A stretch of DNA of 64,000 nt from Saprospiraceae bacterium (lineage in GTDB: Bacteria; Bacteroidota; Bacteroidia; Chitinophagales; Saprospiraceae), in the NCBI GenBank assembly GCA_016715965.1, contig JADJXG010000001.1, positions 574,501 to 638,500 of the forward strand, given 5' to 3'. Of the stretch, positions 7,797-17,744 are shown piece after piece. The notes under the pieces were generated by a model. The model saw only the letters and a list, made by a program, of their open reading frames with translations. It ran no database searches and was not told the DNA's origin. How positions within the stretch are numbered: position 1 is the stretch's first letter; every line of letters starts with the position of its first letter. Made by a program: the position numbers and the translations under genes.

Positions 7797-9581
7797 TCAC
7801 TTCACGACTACAATTTTCTCCGACTTTAGCAAAACTCCTCGTTCAAATAAATTAACAAGGAAAATTCCTGTAGGCAACAGCTCTGTATCGATGACATTAC
7901 TACCTTGAAATACGCGTTCACGGAGGACGGTTTGTCCTTGTGAATTTATTAGATGTAAGTACATACTTTCGGGCAAATAGTCATGTACATTTAGGACGAA
8001 GTGATCAGAAGCAGGGTTTGGAAAAATATCAGTTTTAATCTCAATTTTTCCTTCATCGTTAGTTGCTGAAGTTCCCACATTCAGTGTCCTACATAGAGTA
8101 TCTGCGCCATATTTATTATTAACAATCAAACAAACCTCATAGATTCCATCCTTCTCGAAGCAGTGTATCGGAGAAGTATCCCTACTTTGTGTACCATCAC
8201 CCAGATCCCAATACCATTCTGGTTCAGATTCTTCTGTTAAATACCCACTTAAATCCACAAACTCAAAACAGCGGTATCTGGCAGTGTCCTGATCATATCT
8301 CCACCAGGCCCAAGGCACATTGTCGATACCCAAAGTGTCACAATCGCTGCCATCGATAGGGCCGAGTCGGAAATGAGGAAAAAGTGGCATTGACCATATT
8401 ACTGTAAATAAACGAATTTTCCGCAAATTAAAATCACTTTTCTCAGGAGCTAAATTAGGTTTTTCTATTGTGTGGTAAAAGCGAGAGGGGCGCATTGCAA
8501 AATGAATATAAATTTTACCATCAGGACCGGCAAGCATTTCTCCCATTTTTGCTTCAAGATGAAAGCTGTCTGTAACATGACTTATGACTCCATCAGTTGT
8601 TCCAATGATTTGCCTGTTACCCATTTTTCCATCTAAAATACTATATTGATACACGAAATCATCAATCGTTGTATACAAGTACTTAGAATTTGGGGAAAAA
8701 CAGCCACCGGAGCCTCTACCATATGAGTAATCTGGGAATACATCGGATTGTCTATTAGACAATAGCCCTGTGCATCGGTCAAAATGATAAAACTCAACCC
8801 TGCCATGATCATCCCAATTATCATAAATCCTGGTTGTCATAGCATAATATTTTCCATCAGGAGAAAAAAATGCCCAACCGCCAGAATTGTCAGTAAATCT
8901 CTCCATATTTTGTATGAAAATGTTCTGAATCTTATTTTCAGAAAACAGTATGGTATAAAACTGATTTGATTGGAATCTTGGAATTAAAATCCACCAATCC
9001 CTGCCATTGGCGTGTTTGCAGGCTGCTAACATGCCAACAGTTGTTGTATCATTGAGAAAAATTTCATTCTTTGTCAATCGCATGGATGTGCTGTTTTCTT
9101 CAATGAGCACATTTCTTAGATTGTAAAAGTATGCATAAACTTCGTTGACCCCGGGTCTGGGGTCTCCTATTGTATTCCATAATCCAGTGAATAGTGAATA
9201 ACTTGAATCATTCAAATAATCTGGTAACATCAGACTCATTTGAGGAGATCCATCGCAATAAGAGAATGGGCAGATATCTTCGTACCTACCAACATATTTG
9301 TGGAATCTGTTTTGCACGGTCTTGCCGTCAAAATGATACCTAAATTCTCCTGCTTTATTGCTGATCATTGCGCTAAAGTACGCCGTATTATTGATAAATT
9401 TGGACGAGTAAGTAAGCGATGGATTGCCATCCTGAGTATCAAAACTCAGGATGGCTGGTCCATAAATAGAATCAATGGGTAAAATATCATTAAATCCAAC
9501 AACCCAATTAAAATCATGTTTCTGTGCCAAAGCTCCAGAAGCAAAATATAAGACAAAAATCACTGAAATTACGAATTTCAT
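7797..9581 (-). CDS. T9SS-secreted protein: beta-propeller-like region, PKD domain and type A sorting domain
   Basis: 594 aa with a signal peptide (ends ASGALAQ-K). Residues about 25-400 contain repeats such as GGWAFFSPDGKYYAMTTRIYD and GGCFSPNSKYLYTTID, typical of WD40/YVTN-like beta-propellers in Bacteroidota cell-surface proteins. Residues about 440-505 are a PKD domain (YWDLGDGTQSRDTSPIHCFEKDGIYEVCLIV). The C-terminus is a T9SS type A domain (DIFPNPASDHFVLNV ... GIFLVNLFERG ... KIVVVK), so the product is exported across the outer membrane and probably anchored to it. It begins 30 bases after the preceding T9SS gene on the same strand, and the two are probably co-transcribed. No catalytic residues seen. 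Confidence 0.88.
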   Translation of the reverse strand: MKFVISVIFVLYFASGALAQKHDFNWVVGFNDILPIDSIYGPAILSFDTQDGNPSLTYSSKFINNTAYFSAMISNKAGEFRYHFDGKTVQNRFHKYVGRYEDICPFSYCDGSPQMSLMLPDYLNDSSYSLFTGLWNTIGDPRPGVNEVYAYFYNLRNVLIEENSTSMRLTKNEIFLNDTTTVGMLAACKHANGRDWWILIPRFQSNQFYTILFSENKIQNIFIQNMERFTDNSGGWAFFSPDGKYYAMTTRIYDNWDDHGRVEFYHFDRCTGLLSNRQSDVFPDYSYGRGSGGCFSPNSKYLYTTIDDFVYQYSILDGKMGNRQIIGTTDGVISHVTDSFHLEAKMGEMLAGPDGKIYIHFAMRPSRFYHTIEKPNLAPEKSDFNLRKIRLFTVIWSMPLFPHFRLGPIDGSDCDTLGIDNVPWAWWRYDQDTARYRCFEFVDLSGYLTEESEPEWYWDLGDGTQSRDTSPIHCFEKDGIYEVCLIVNNKYGADTLCRTLNVGTSATNDEGKIEIKTDIFPNPASDHFVLNVHDYLPESMYLHLINSQGQTVLRERVFQGSNVIDTELLPTGIFLVNLFERGVLLKSEKIVVVK

Positions 9582-9611
9582 AATCTAAGTATTTTGGAAA
9601 AATTAATTTAC

Positions 9612-12541
9612 CTAAAGCTTTATGAAAGGTATGGCCTTCATTGGTATCTTGTCTGACAGTATTTGGATTCTGTAAATACCAGTTGGCCATTCAGATGTAT
9701 TCACTTTTGTATTGGACTCTTTATGACTTAACAAACTATAAATCGGAGTACCCATCACATCAAAAATAAGGATGTCATAAGGTTCAGATTTGACTTTATC
9801 ATTTCTCCACTCCAGCTCTATCCATTCCTGTGAAGGATTGGGAGTTATTTTTAAATTTATGGAGTTTAATGGTATCTGATCCTTATTTTTTGAAATCAAT
9901 TCTGACTCCTCTTCACACAAATCTTCATCATCAAACAATACTTCCGGTTTATAATGTGCATTGATGCTTCTGGCGAGAAATACAAGGCTGCCATGACTAT
10001 TGGGACATAGATTGGATAAAGCATACAAATCAGCCAATTGAGTAGAATCTGCTTGAACCACTTGTGGAAAAACCAGGTCCAATTGCAGCTGTCTAACCGC
10101 TTTCTCATTGGTTTCTATATCTCCCGTTGGACTCAGATAATTTAGAATTTGCTGAGAAGAATTTTTAACAGTATTCATTGTGCTTAAATGTGAAGTGTCA
10201 TTAGAATACAAAGTGGAATCAATAAAGCCCAAGCTATCAGAGAAAAGATCTAGTTGTTCAAAAATATCTGTACTATCTTGTTCATCTTCTGCATATTCAA
10301 GCTCAGTGAATAAGGAGTCAATAACCAAAGAATAATCAAGAGCTATTTGCAGTAAAGAATCCATAATGAGTACATCTTCATATTGTACCGCGGCTGCTTG
10401 GTAAATCAAGCTGTCAAACATATGCAATTTCATCAGATTGCTTCCAAACTGTGCATCATAAAAAGAATCTAGTGAGGTGTGTTCAGAAAGAAGATCGGAT
10501 AAAACCGAAGTAGTTGATATAATTGTCTGGCACCATCCCACTGTAAGATTTCTCCATTTGTTTCTCCAGAAAGTTCTCCTTCAGCGACTGCAATGTCCGT
10601 ATCTGAAAAATATTCTTCGGGATACCTCCGCAATTCAGTAATTGGAATCTGACAAATGCTGGAGGATAGACATGGGGTAGTAACGGTAACATTTACCGTG
10701 GTAAACCAATCTGTACCTGAACTTGAGCAGGATTGTGACGGGTTGATGTTTTGTGGCCATGTAGGCAAACTACATCCTGCTGCTTTTATTTTTGATAGTT
10801 GGTTAATACTTCTAATCAATATAGCATCTATGCGTTGGCTTTGTTGAGATGGAGCCCAGGTGTTTTGAGAGACTTGTCCGGCTTTAGGATTGCGAGAATC
10901 CGGTTGTGGGCCAAAAAAACCATCCTCGATGACGAGACCATTAGAGTAAGTGCCTTGGCTGCGATTTCCATACCAGGTTGTTCTGGGGCTAGATCCAGTA
11001 AACTTGTATGCATTCACTGGGTTTATCACATTATTGCAACATACTATGTTTTGGATACCTTTTTTAATGATAATACCTTCAGGTACGTTTTCATCTTGCA
11101 CAGATGATGTAATTGGATTGTTGATAATATAGTTATAATTAGAACCCCGTAGTTCAATACCTGATGAGAGCACCACATCATCCGGCTTTTCCAGACTAAA
11201 ATTAATGTTATTTTCATGAATATAAATCCCTGTAGAGCTTTCCATAAAAACTCCCCAGCAACCAATGTCTAAATTAAAATCATTCAATGAAACATCACCA
11301 CCACTTGCTTTTGCATTGATCAAACTAACCGCCCTTCGCTCTGGATGTGTTGGTCTAGGTGAAATGGTAAATGTATTGGATTGAATGATAGGTGCAATCC
11401 CAGGTATTGGTGAAATAGCATAGACTCCATGTCTGTCAAAAGTAAAATTATTATTAGGAAAAATTTTAGATTTTGACATTGCATTAAGATCATATATACC
11501 AGCGATGACGCTATCTGTAGTGTTGTTACTTACAAGATCCAACTTTGAAGATTGTGCTCTGATTGCTGAATGAAGTTGATACATATTACATCCGCGAATA
11601 ATTCTGCCAGTGCTGTTTAACAAGTTAATAGCATACCCACCATCATTTATTAAATAATCACAAGGATTTTCATTGTATGTATATAAATTTCTAAACGTAA
11701 CATTATCAACTGCAACTGTAGAATTTTCCGAGGTTATTCCATCATGTAAATCTTTGAAGTAACCATATATCATACGAAGACTTGCGTTATTCACAACCCA
11801 GACACCTTGTTTTGATCTATCTAAATTGCCAGTGGTATTAGAAGCGTCATTCAAAAGTGTTCCATTGCATAAAAATTTGCAATTATTAAATCCAGGAGCA
11901 CTAGAACTTGATGTACCATCCAGTTTTATTCCAGTCCAGTTTCTATCAAATGTACAAAACGATATATAGTGTCCGATATCATACATTTCGATCGCGATTC
12001 TTGCATCATAAAATTTACAAGAATTGATCGATGCTGAGTGTTGTCCAGCATTCAATTTAAGTCCTTTATACATGTCATTAGTGCAAGATCTAAAATTTGT
12101 GTGAGATAGGTTCGTATACCCATTTACAACTATCTCAGATTCTGAGTCCATATACACTTCAGAATCAATGAATTCTAAATAATCTGTTTCAATTATACCA
12201 TATATACAAATAACTTCACCATTTGCTCTAAAGTCTGAAATATAGGTTGTTTGTCCTCTTTGACCATATTCAGTTGCACCTGATGGGCAGTCGCAGGTAT
12301 TTGTTGCCACTTTCTTGTTGAATGTTCTGAGGAATAAATTATCCAGTGGATTGGACTTTATATGTACTAAAGGTGAGGGAAGGGCATTTAGCCTAAACAC
12401 CCCGCTGGCCATGATAAGGGATAAGAGGACAAGGAATTTGATGAGCTGATGAGCTGATGAGCTGATGAGCTGATGAGCTGATGAGCCCAAATTCGAGCTG
12501 GCAAAGTTACTGTTTGCCGGGGAGAAAAACATCTTTTTCAT
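9612..12541 (-). CDS. Right-handed beta-helix T9SS-secreted protein, interrupted by a one-base frameshift
   Basis: Two overlapping minus-strand frames (10469-12541 and 9612-10541) make one gene if a single T is added to the T4 run at 10501-10504; the text then reads LLRFLSDLLSEHTSLDSFY without a break, giving about 976 aa. The leader has an octapeptide repeat encoded by the microsatellite at 12440-12487, then a hydrophobic signal segment (KFLVLLSLIMASG). Residues about 90-500 are Asn/Gly-rich parallel beta-helix repeats. After a helical, Asp/Ser/Leu-rich stretch the end is a T9SS type A domain (ITPNPSQEWIELEW ... GIYRIQIL). The protein is probably displayed on the cell surface. Whether the frameshift is real or a base-calling error cannot be told from one sequence. 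Confidence 0.75.
12440..12487. repeat. 8-bp microsatellite, five perfect GATGAGCT units plus one variant
   Basis: Units run 12440-12447, 12448-12455, 12456-12463, 12464-12471, 12472-12479, with GATGAGCC at 12480-12487. It lies inside the 5' coding end of the beta-helix T9SS gene. On the coding strand the unit has no stop in any frame and all frames give the same cyclic octapeptide (SSAHQLIS). Since 8 is not a multiple of 3, gain or loss of a unit shifts the frame downstream. Confidence 0.9.
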
Positions 12542-13086
12542 TTGAAATTGATTTGAGTTAAAAAATAATAATTACAGTCCAATTGGCCAATGCAATCTCA
12601 TCTTGAACTGTAGCGAATAACTTATCTTCTCCTTCAAAAGCGCGTCTACTGATTGCCTCAGTCTAAATAAAATGTCCATGGTGATTTCCCGATATTCTCC
12701 TGACCCTCCTTTGTCCCAAAATTGGAGAATCAATGAATTCCTGACAAAAATACAAAATAAAGTTTAAATAAGTTCCAAATAAGTTGAGAAATGGGCAAAT
12801 ATCAGGTAAAACCCTTAGAGAAATAAATCAGGGAAAACCCTGACAATTTTTCAAAATTCTTTTCTATTTTAATATTTGTATAATAGAATTATAGATATGT
12901 AAATTATTACAATATAAATAAATATGATCTTTTTTGATACATTCTTCGGTGAAGCTTATTTGGTTTCATTATTCTTCAATAACTAATAATGCCTACAGCA
13001 GAATTTATAGGTTTATGACGCCTGTGGCGTCGCTACGGTTTCCAAATTTTCAAATTGACTAATTCTCTAATTCTCTAATTTACTAA
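12542..13086. other. 545-base intergenic region with a minus-strand promoter and small hairpins
   Basis: No gene is seen. It contains the promoter box at 12745-12752 for the minus-strand T9SS gene. A hairpin TCAGGG-AAAA-CCCTGA at 12828-12843 could end transcription from the methyltransferase side. A second short hairpin, GACGCC-TGT-GGCGTC, lies at 13018-13032. The rest is AT-rich, with short CTAATT repeats at about 13059-13087 beside the methyltransferase stop codon. Confidence 0.5.
12745..12752 (-). promoter_or_regulatory. Bacteroidota promoter for the beta-helix T9SS gene
   Basis: On the minus strand it reads TATTTTTG, matching TAnnTTTG, with a TTTG (-33 type) at 12776-12779, 23 bases further upstream. 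It would leave an untranslated leader of about 200 bases before the start at 12541. Confidence 0.5.
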
Positions 13087-13824
13087 TTATTCCACCATAA
13101 AAGCCGTCTGATAATAATTATTGACCGCTCCAATTAATTTTGGCTTGAAATAAAATGCTTCTTCCATGATTTTCATGGCTCTAAATTCGTGCATCGGCAC
13201 ATTAAATTCATCAAATAAAATGACGTCTCCTGATTTTAAAAAGGGATGCAGACTGGCCAAGGTAAATAAAGTGGAGGAAAATAAATCTGCGTCGAGGTGA
13301 ATGATTTTTCGGGTGGATTTTAGCGATTCGTGCTGTTGGATAAAATTTGGAAGTGTGTCTTGAAAAAGGCCTTTGATAAAACTGGCGCGACTGTCCTGCA
13401 CTTCCGGAATGTTGGCCATCAAGGTCCCCTTTCCAAAAAACATGCCCCAGTGTTCCGGCAATCCTTCAAACGTATCAAAGCCTATAAATTGACTTTCCGG
13501 ATTTTTATTTTCTTGCAGCCACCAGCGAAATGAATGTCCTTCAAAGACTCCGAATTCCAAATAGATTATTTTTTGAGAAGCCAGATCCTGTTGATCAGAT
13601 ACATATTTATACAATTCCAATCGTCTGGAGTAATCCCGATGGTTATTGTAAAAATCATTCTTAATATTTTTCCGATCTTGCCTGGAAGCCCAGCGCGAAA
13701 GGCTCATCAGGTTGGCAAAAAATGATAGCGGTTTTTCCAACCAGCCCAATACAATGTGCAATTGAAGCCTGAGAATAAAACCTTTTGCCAAGGCATTAAA
13801 ATGAATAAACCATTGGCTCATCAT
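13087..13824 (-). CDS. Class I SAM-dependent methyltransferase (TylF/MycF-like)
   Basis: 245 aa. The SAM-binding motif is IIYLEFGVFEGHSFRWW near residue 85, followed by the acidic end of strand beta2 in FIGFDTFEGLPEHWG. Metal or catalytic Asp residues typical of the macrocin-O-methyltransferase group appear in IIHLDADLFSSTLFTL and GDVILFDEFNVPMHEF. Members methylate sugars or small molecules; here the substrate is unknown, and cell-surface glycan modification is a guess. It starts 40 bases after the purF stop on the same strand and is probably expressed with it. Confidence 0.85.
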   Translation of the reverse strand: MMSQWFIHFNALAKGFILRLQLHIVLGWLEKPLSFFANLMSLSRWASRQDRKNIKNDFYNNHRDYSRRLELYKYVSDQQDLASQKIIYLEFGVFEGHSFRWWLQENKNPESQFIGFDTFEGLPEHWGMFFGKGTLMANIPEVQDSRASFIKGLFQDTLPNFIQQHESLKSTRKIIHLDADLFSSTLFTLASLHPFLKSGDVILFDEFNVPMHEFRAMKIMEEAFYFKPKLIGAVNNYYQTAFMVE

Positions 13825-13864
13825 GACAATTTCTGATTTTTAAAAATAAAAATTCAAACATGGA

Positions 13865-15757
13865 TTAATAAGCGCGAACTTCCTTTTTCTGCATATAGTT
13901 AATGAATGCATTGTTGACTACGCGATTACCTCCGGGTGTAGGGTAGTTTCCTGAAAAATACCAGTCTCCTTTGTGCTCGGGGCATGCTTTGTGCAGCCCT
14001 TCCAGCGTTTGAAAAATAATATCCACCGGAATTCCTATGTTTTTTGGGGTCAGTATTTTTGCGATTTTTTTGGAAATGGCTTCGTAAGAATAGAGCTTGT
14101 ACAAATCAATCATCCCGTTTTGAATTTCTTCAAATGCTTTTCCATTTTCAAAAACGCAACGATCGTAAGCTTCATCCAATAAATATTCCTTTCCATCTTC
14201 CTGAAGCAGCTCGACCAAAGCGTTAAAAGCGACAAATTTTCCCAATTGGGACATGTCTATGCCGTAACAATCCGGAAAGCGTATTTGAGGAGCAGAGGAT
14301 ACCACGATGATTTTGGCAGGTTTGAGGGTGTGAAGGATTTTAATAATGCTGTCTCTGAGTGTGGTACCTCTGACAATTGAATCATCCAGTACCACCAAAG
14401 TATCCTTGTGGTTTTTGACAATACCGTAGGTCACATCGTACACATGCGAGACCAATCCCCCCCGGATTTGATCATTGGCTATGAAAGTCCGCATTTTTTC
14501 GTCCTTGACCACCAGTTTTTCGATCCGTGGTTTTTGTGAAAGTATCCGCGTGATTTGATCTTTGTCCGCATTGGTGCTAAGCTTGAGGATGTCCTGAGTT
14601 TTCTTTTCATTGAGATAATCGTGCAAACCTTCTGTCAGACCATAGAATGCGGTTTCAGAAGTGTTTGGAATATAGGAAAAAACAGTATTTTCAAGATCGT
14701 AATCCACGGCTTTCAGCACAGAAGGAACCAATTGGCGACCCAAATTTTTTCTCTCCTGATAAATGTCGTAATCATTACCTCTGCTGAAATAAATCCGCTC
14801 AAAGGAACAGGATAATTTTTTGCCCGGTTCTATGCAATATTCCTGCTTAACCTCGCCGTGGTGTTTGATAATCAATGCACTGCCCGGACTGATTTCCTGA
14901 ATATCGGTTCGCCTAACACCCAAGGCTGTTTGCAAAGCCGGACGTTCGGAGGCAACTGCAACAATCTCATCATCCTGATAGTAAAATGCAGGTCTGATCC
15001 CATTGGGATCGCGTAGGATAAAGGCATCACCGTGCCCAATCATACCTGCCATCACATACCCCCCATCAAATTTTTTAGCGGCTTTTTTTAAGACCCTGGC
15101 TATGTTGAGATGATCAAATATCAGAGGGTTGATTTCCATTTGATTGTAACCTTCCGGTTTGTACCAATTGAAAAGATGCTGCACTTCTTCGTCGAGGAAA
15201 TGTCCGATTTTCTCCATCACGGTCACCGTATCAGACATCACTTTTGGGTATTGACCCAGACTGACCAACTTGTCAAAGAGTTCGGTGATGTTGGTGAGAT
15301 TGAAATTACCGGCCACCACAAGATTGCGGCTGATCCAGTTGTTTTCCCGAATAAATGGATGGACGGTTTCGATTGAATTGTCACCGTGTGTGCCATATCT
15401 GAGATGGCCTAAAAGCAATTCCCCTGTAAAGGGTTTATTGGCTTTGAGCCAGGCGGGATCATTGAGTTGGTGTTCCGGCAGATCCTTGAAATGCTTATAA
15501 ACGGATTCAAACAGATCCTGCAGGTAGTTGGAAGAATTGCTCCTTCTGCGGGAGATGTACTTTTGGCCCGGACTTACCCCCAGTTTGATGGTTGCCAAAC
15601 CAGCACCGTCCTGACCTCTGTTGCGTTGCTTTTGCAACAAAAGATTCAGTTTTTGCAGACCGTAGAAGGCCGTACCGTATTTGTTATGGTAATATTCGAG
15701 GGGTTGGAGAAGCCGGACCAATGCAAGTCCGCATTCATGTTTGATTTGGTCGCTCAT
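13865..15757 (-). CDS. purF: Amidophosphoribosyltransferase (long Bacteroidota-type PurF)
   Basis: Catalyses the first committed step of purine synthesis, PRPP plus glutamine to phosphoribosylamine. The N-terminal class II glutamine amidotransferase domain has its nucleophile at Cys9 (MSDQIKHE-CGLALV) after a short propeptide, then QRNRGQDGAGLA and the glutamine-site segment HLRYGTHG. The C-terminal phosphoribosyltransferase domain has the PRPP loop VVLDDSIVRGTTLRDSI. At 630 aa it is longer than E. coli PurF (about 505), matching a variant common in Bacteroidota. Cys and PRPP motifs are intact. The start is supported by the promoter box 16 bases upstream. Confidence 0.93.
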   Translation of the reverse strand: MSDQIKHECGLALVRLLQPLEYYHNKYGTAFYGLQKLNLLLQKQRNRGQDGAGLATIKLGVSPGQKYISRRRSNSSNYLQDLFESVYKHFKDLPEHQLNDPAWLKANKPFTGELLLGHLRYGTHGDNSIETVHPFIRENNWISRNLVVAGNFNLTNITELFDKLVSLGQYPKVMSDTVTVMEKIGHFLDEEVQHLFNWYKPEGYNQMEINPLIFDHLNIARVLKKAAKKFDGGYVMAGMIGHGDAFILRDPNGIRPAFYYQDDEIVAVASERPALQTALGVRRTDIQEISPGSALIIKHHGEVKQEYCIEPGKKLSCSFERIYFSRGNDYDIYQERKNLGRQLVPSVLKAVDYDLENTVFSYIPNTSETAFYGLTEGLHDYLNEKKTQDILKLSTNADKDQITRILSQKPRIEKLVVKDEKMRTFIANDQIRGGLVSHVYDVTYGIVKNHKDTLVVLDDSIVRGTTLRDSIIKILHTLKPAKIIVVSSAPQIRFPDCYGIDMSQLGKFVAFNALVELLQEDGKEYLLDEAYDRCVFENGKAFEEIQNGMIDLYKLYSYEAISKKIAKILTPKNIGIPVDIIFQTLEGLHKACPEHKGDWYFSGNYPTPGGNRVVNNAFINYMQKKEVRAY

Positions 15758-15773
15758 GATCTGTATGACCGCA

Positions 15774-15781
15774 CAAAATTA
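15774..15781 (-). promoter_or_regulatory. Bacteroidota -7 box for purF
   Basis: On the minus strand it reads TAATTTTG, matching TAnnTTTG, 16 bases before the purF ATG. No convincing -33 element is seen. The divergent mutL box lies about 85 bases away. Confidence 0.5.
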
Positions 15782-15865
15782 AGCATTTATATTGATCTGG
15801 CGGAGGGTTTGAGGGCTTTATTTTTTAGAGGCTTAAAATCTGATCCCGGCTTCCTTTTTAAGTGC

Positions 15866-15873
15866 TAACTTTG
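15866..15873 (+). promoter_or_regulatory. Bacteroidota -7 box for the mutL operon
   Basis: TAACTTTG matches TAnnTTTG and lies 77 bases before the mutL ATG, in the gap divergent from purF. It probably drives the whole five-gene run 15951-22022. Confidence 0.55.
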
Positions 15874-15950
15874 TAGCTCTGTGGACACAAACTGGACAAT
15901 GATTTTAAGATTTTTCAAAAACTTTCCATTTTTCCTTCAACACTTCCCCA

Positions 15951-17744
15951 ATGGCCGATCTCATTAAGTTATTACCCGATGGGGTGGTCAATCAGATTGC
16001 AGCGGGAGAAGTGATTCAACGACCTTCCTCTGTGGTTAAGGAATTGTTGGACAATGCCATCGATTCAGGTGCCACTGAAATCAAACTTCTGGTAAAAGAA
16101 GCCGGCAAATTGCTAATCCTGGTCCAGGACAATGGTTGCGGGATGAGCCCAGCAGATGCCCGAATGGCTTTTGAGCGGCATGCTACTTCCAAAATCAGGA
16201 CATCCAATGATCTTTTTGGGATCCGCACCATGGGATTCAGAGGCGAAGCCATGGCATCCATGGCTGCTGTGGCTGAAGTGGAATTAAAGACCAAACGGGC
16301 TGAAGATGCTGTAGGGACCAGAATCTTGATATCGGATTCAAAAGTAAGAATTCAGGAGCCTTGTGCCTGCATTGACGGGACTCAGGTTTCAGTACAACAT
16401 TTGTTTTATTCTGTTCCTGCCAGAAAGAAATTTCTGAAGTCTGATTCGGTCGAATTGAGACACATACATGATGAATTTGTTTCTCTGGTGCTTGCCCACC
16501 CCGAGATTTCCTGGAGTTATAACAATGGCAACAATGAAGTGTATAATTTGTCTTCCGGTGGATTGAAGCAGAGAATCGCAGGGATCTTTGGAAAAAAATA
16601 CCTGGAAGAACTTATCAGTTTAGAACAGGATACCGAAGTCGTGGGCATTCGTGGATTTATTGGAAGTCCCGTCCTCGCTAGAAAATCCAGGGGAGAGCAA
16701 TTTCTTTACATCAACCGAAGACCCATCAAAAATCACTATCTCAACCACGCCATCTCCTCTGCTTATGAAGAACTCCTGGCCTATGGCAATTATCCCTTTT
16801 ATGTTTTGTTTTTGGAAATGGATTCACAGAAAATTGACATCAATGTGCATCCCACCAAACAGGAGATCAAGTTTGAAGACGAGCGCTTGATTTATAATTT
16901 TTTAAAGGTTTCTGTCAAATACGCACTTGGAAAAAGTGTTCTTACACCCGGTCTTGATTTTGACAACGCCAGCCCTGGACTGGATCAAATGATTGGTGGT
17001 GGAAACTCCCTTATGAGAAGGACTTTCGAATCAGCGCCACCTTCGTCAAAAGCCAACTGGAAAGATCTTGCTTTTCCCGCGGCGGACAGGGATACCGTTC
17101 AAAAGCGTGAGGAAACTATATTTAATGGTCAAGACCCAACCATTGGACAAGGTATTTTTGCATCCAGTTCCGGTTTGGACAATCACTGCATCCAGATTTA
17201 CGATTCATACATCCTTTTGCCCAATGCCAATGGGCTTTTATTTATTGATCAACAGGCTGCCCACGAGAGAATTCTCTATGAATCTTACCTGAAGAACATG
17301 AAGGACCAAACATTTGAAAAACATCGATTGCTTTTTCCGCAAACCATGCACCTCAACAAAAGCGACGCAGAACTCATGCAACAGATGATGCCACAACTCA
17401 ATGCCGTTGGATTTGACATTGAAGATTTTGGAACAGGCTCCTTCATAGTGCACGCCATGCCTGCGATGCTGGAAGGTAAATTCAATGAAATCACTATCAT
17501 CAAAGCGACTCTGGAGGAATACAAGTCCAATTTGGAATTTGATCTCAGCCCAAGTGAAAATGCGGCCCGCTCCCTGGCCAAATCTTGTGCCATCCGAAAA
17601 GGAAGACCCATGGGGCAGGAGGAAATGAGCTTGTTGGTGGAACAACTTTTTTTATGCGATGCACCACAGATAAGCCCATTCGGAAAGCGCACCAGCTTTC
17701 AGATTAAAATGTCAGATTTTAAGAAAAATTTTTATGCCTTATGA
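15951..17744 (+). CDS. mutL: DNA mismatch repair protein MutL
   Basis: Mismatch-repair ATPase linking MutS to strand incision. The N-terminal GHKL ATPase is intact: VVKELLDNAIDSGAT (catalytic Glu, Mg-binding Asn), QDNGCGM and GFRGEAMASM, then the transducer domain with NVHPTKQEIKF. The C-terminal dimerisation domain covers residues about 400-597. Its endonuclease site looks altered: the canonical DQHA(x2)E(x4)E appears as DQQAAHERILYE, and the usual CPHGRP near the end appears as SPFGKRT. ATP-driven function is expected, nicking activity less so. The stop overlaps the next start (ATGA at 17741-17744), so translation of the rhomboid gene is coupled to it. Confidence 0.95.
   Translation: MADLIKLLPDGVVNQIAAGEVIQRPSSVVKELLDNAIDSGATEIKLLVKEAGKLLILVQDNGCGMSPADARMAFERHATSKIRTSNDLFGIRTMGFRGEAMASMAAVAEVELKTKRAEDAVGTRILISDSKVRIQEPCACIDGTQVSVQHLFYSVPARKKFLKSDSVELRHIHDEFVSLVLAHPEISWSYNNGNNEVYNLSSGGLKQRIAGIFGKKYLEELISLEQDTEVVGIRGFIGSPVLARKSRGEQFLYINRRPIKNHYLNHAISSAYEELLAYGNYPFYVLFLEMDSQKIDINVHPTKQEIKFEDERLIYNFLKVSVKYALGKSVLTPGLDFDNASPGLDQMIGGGNSLMRRTFESAPPSSKANWKDLAFPAADRDTVQKREETIFNGQDPTIGQGIFASSSGLDNHCIQIYDSYILLPNANGLLFIDQQAAHERILYESYLKNMKDQTFEKHRLLFPQTMHLNKSDAELMQQMMPQLNAVGFDIEDFGTGSFIVHAMPAMLEGKFNEITIIKATLEEYKSNLEFDLSPSENAARSLAKSCAIRKGRPMGQEEMSLLVEQLFLCDAPQISPFGKRTSFQIKMSDFKKNFYAL

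Noticed and set aside
10469..10541. Programmed frameshift in the beta-helix gene
   Set aside because: No slippery heptamer with a downstream pseudoknot was seen; a simple T4 for T5 change explains the join.
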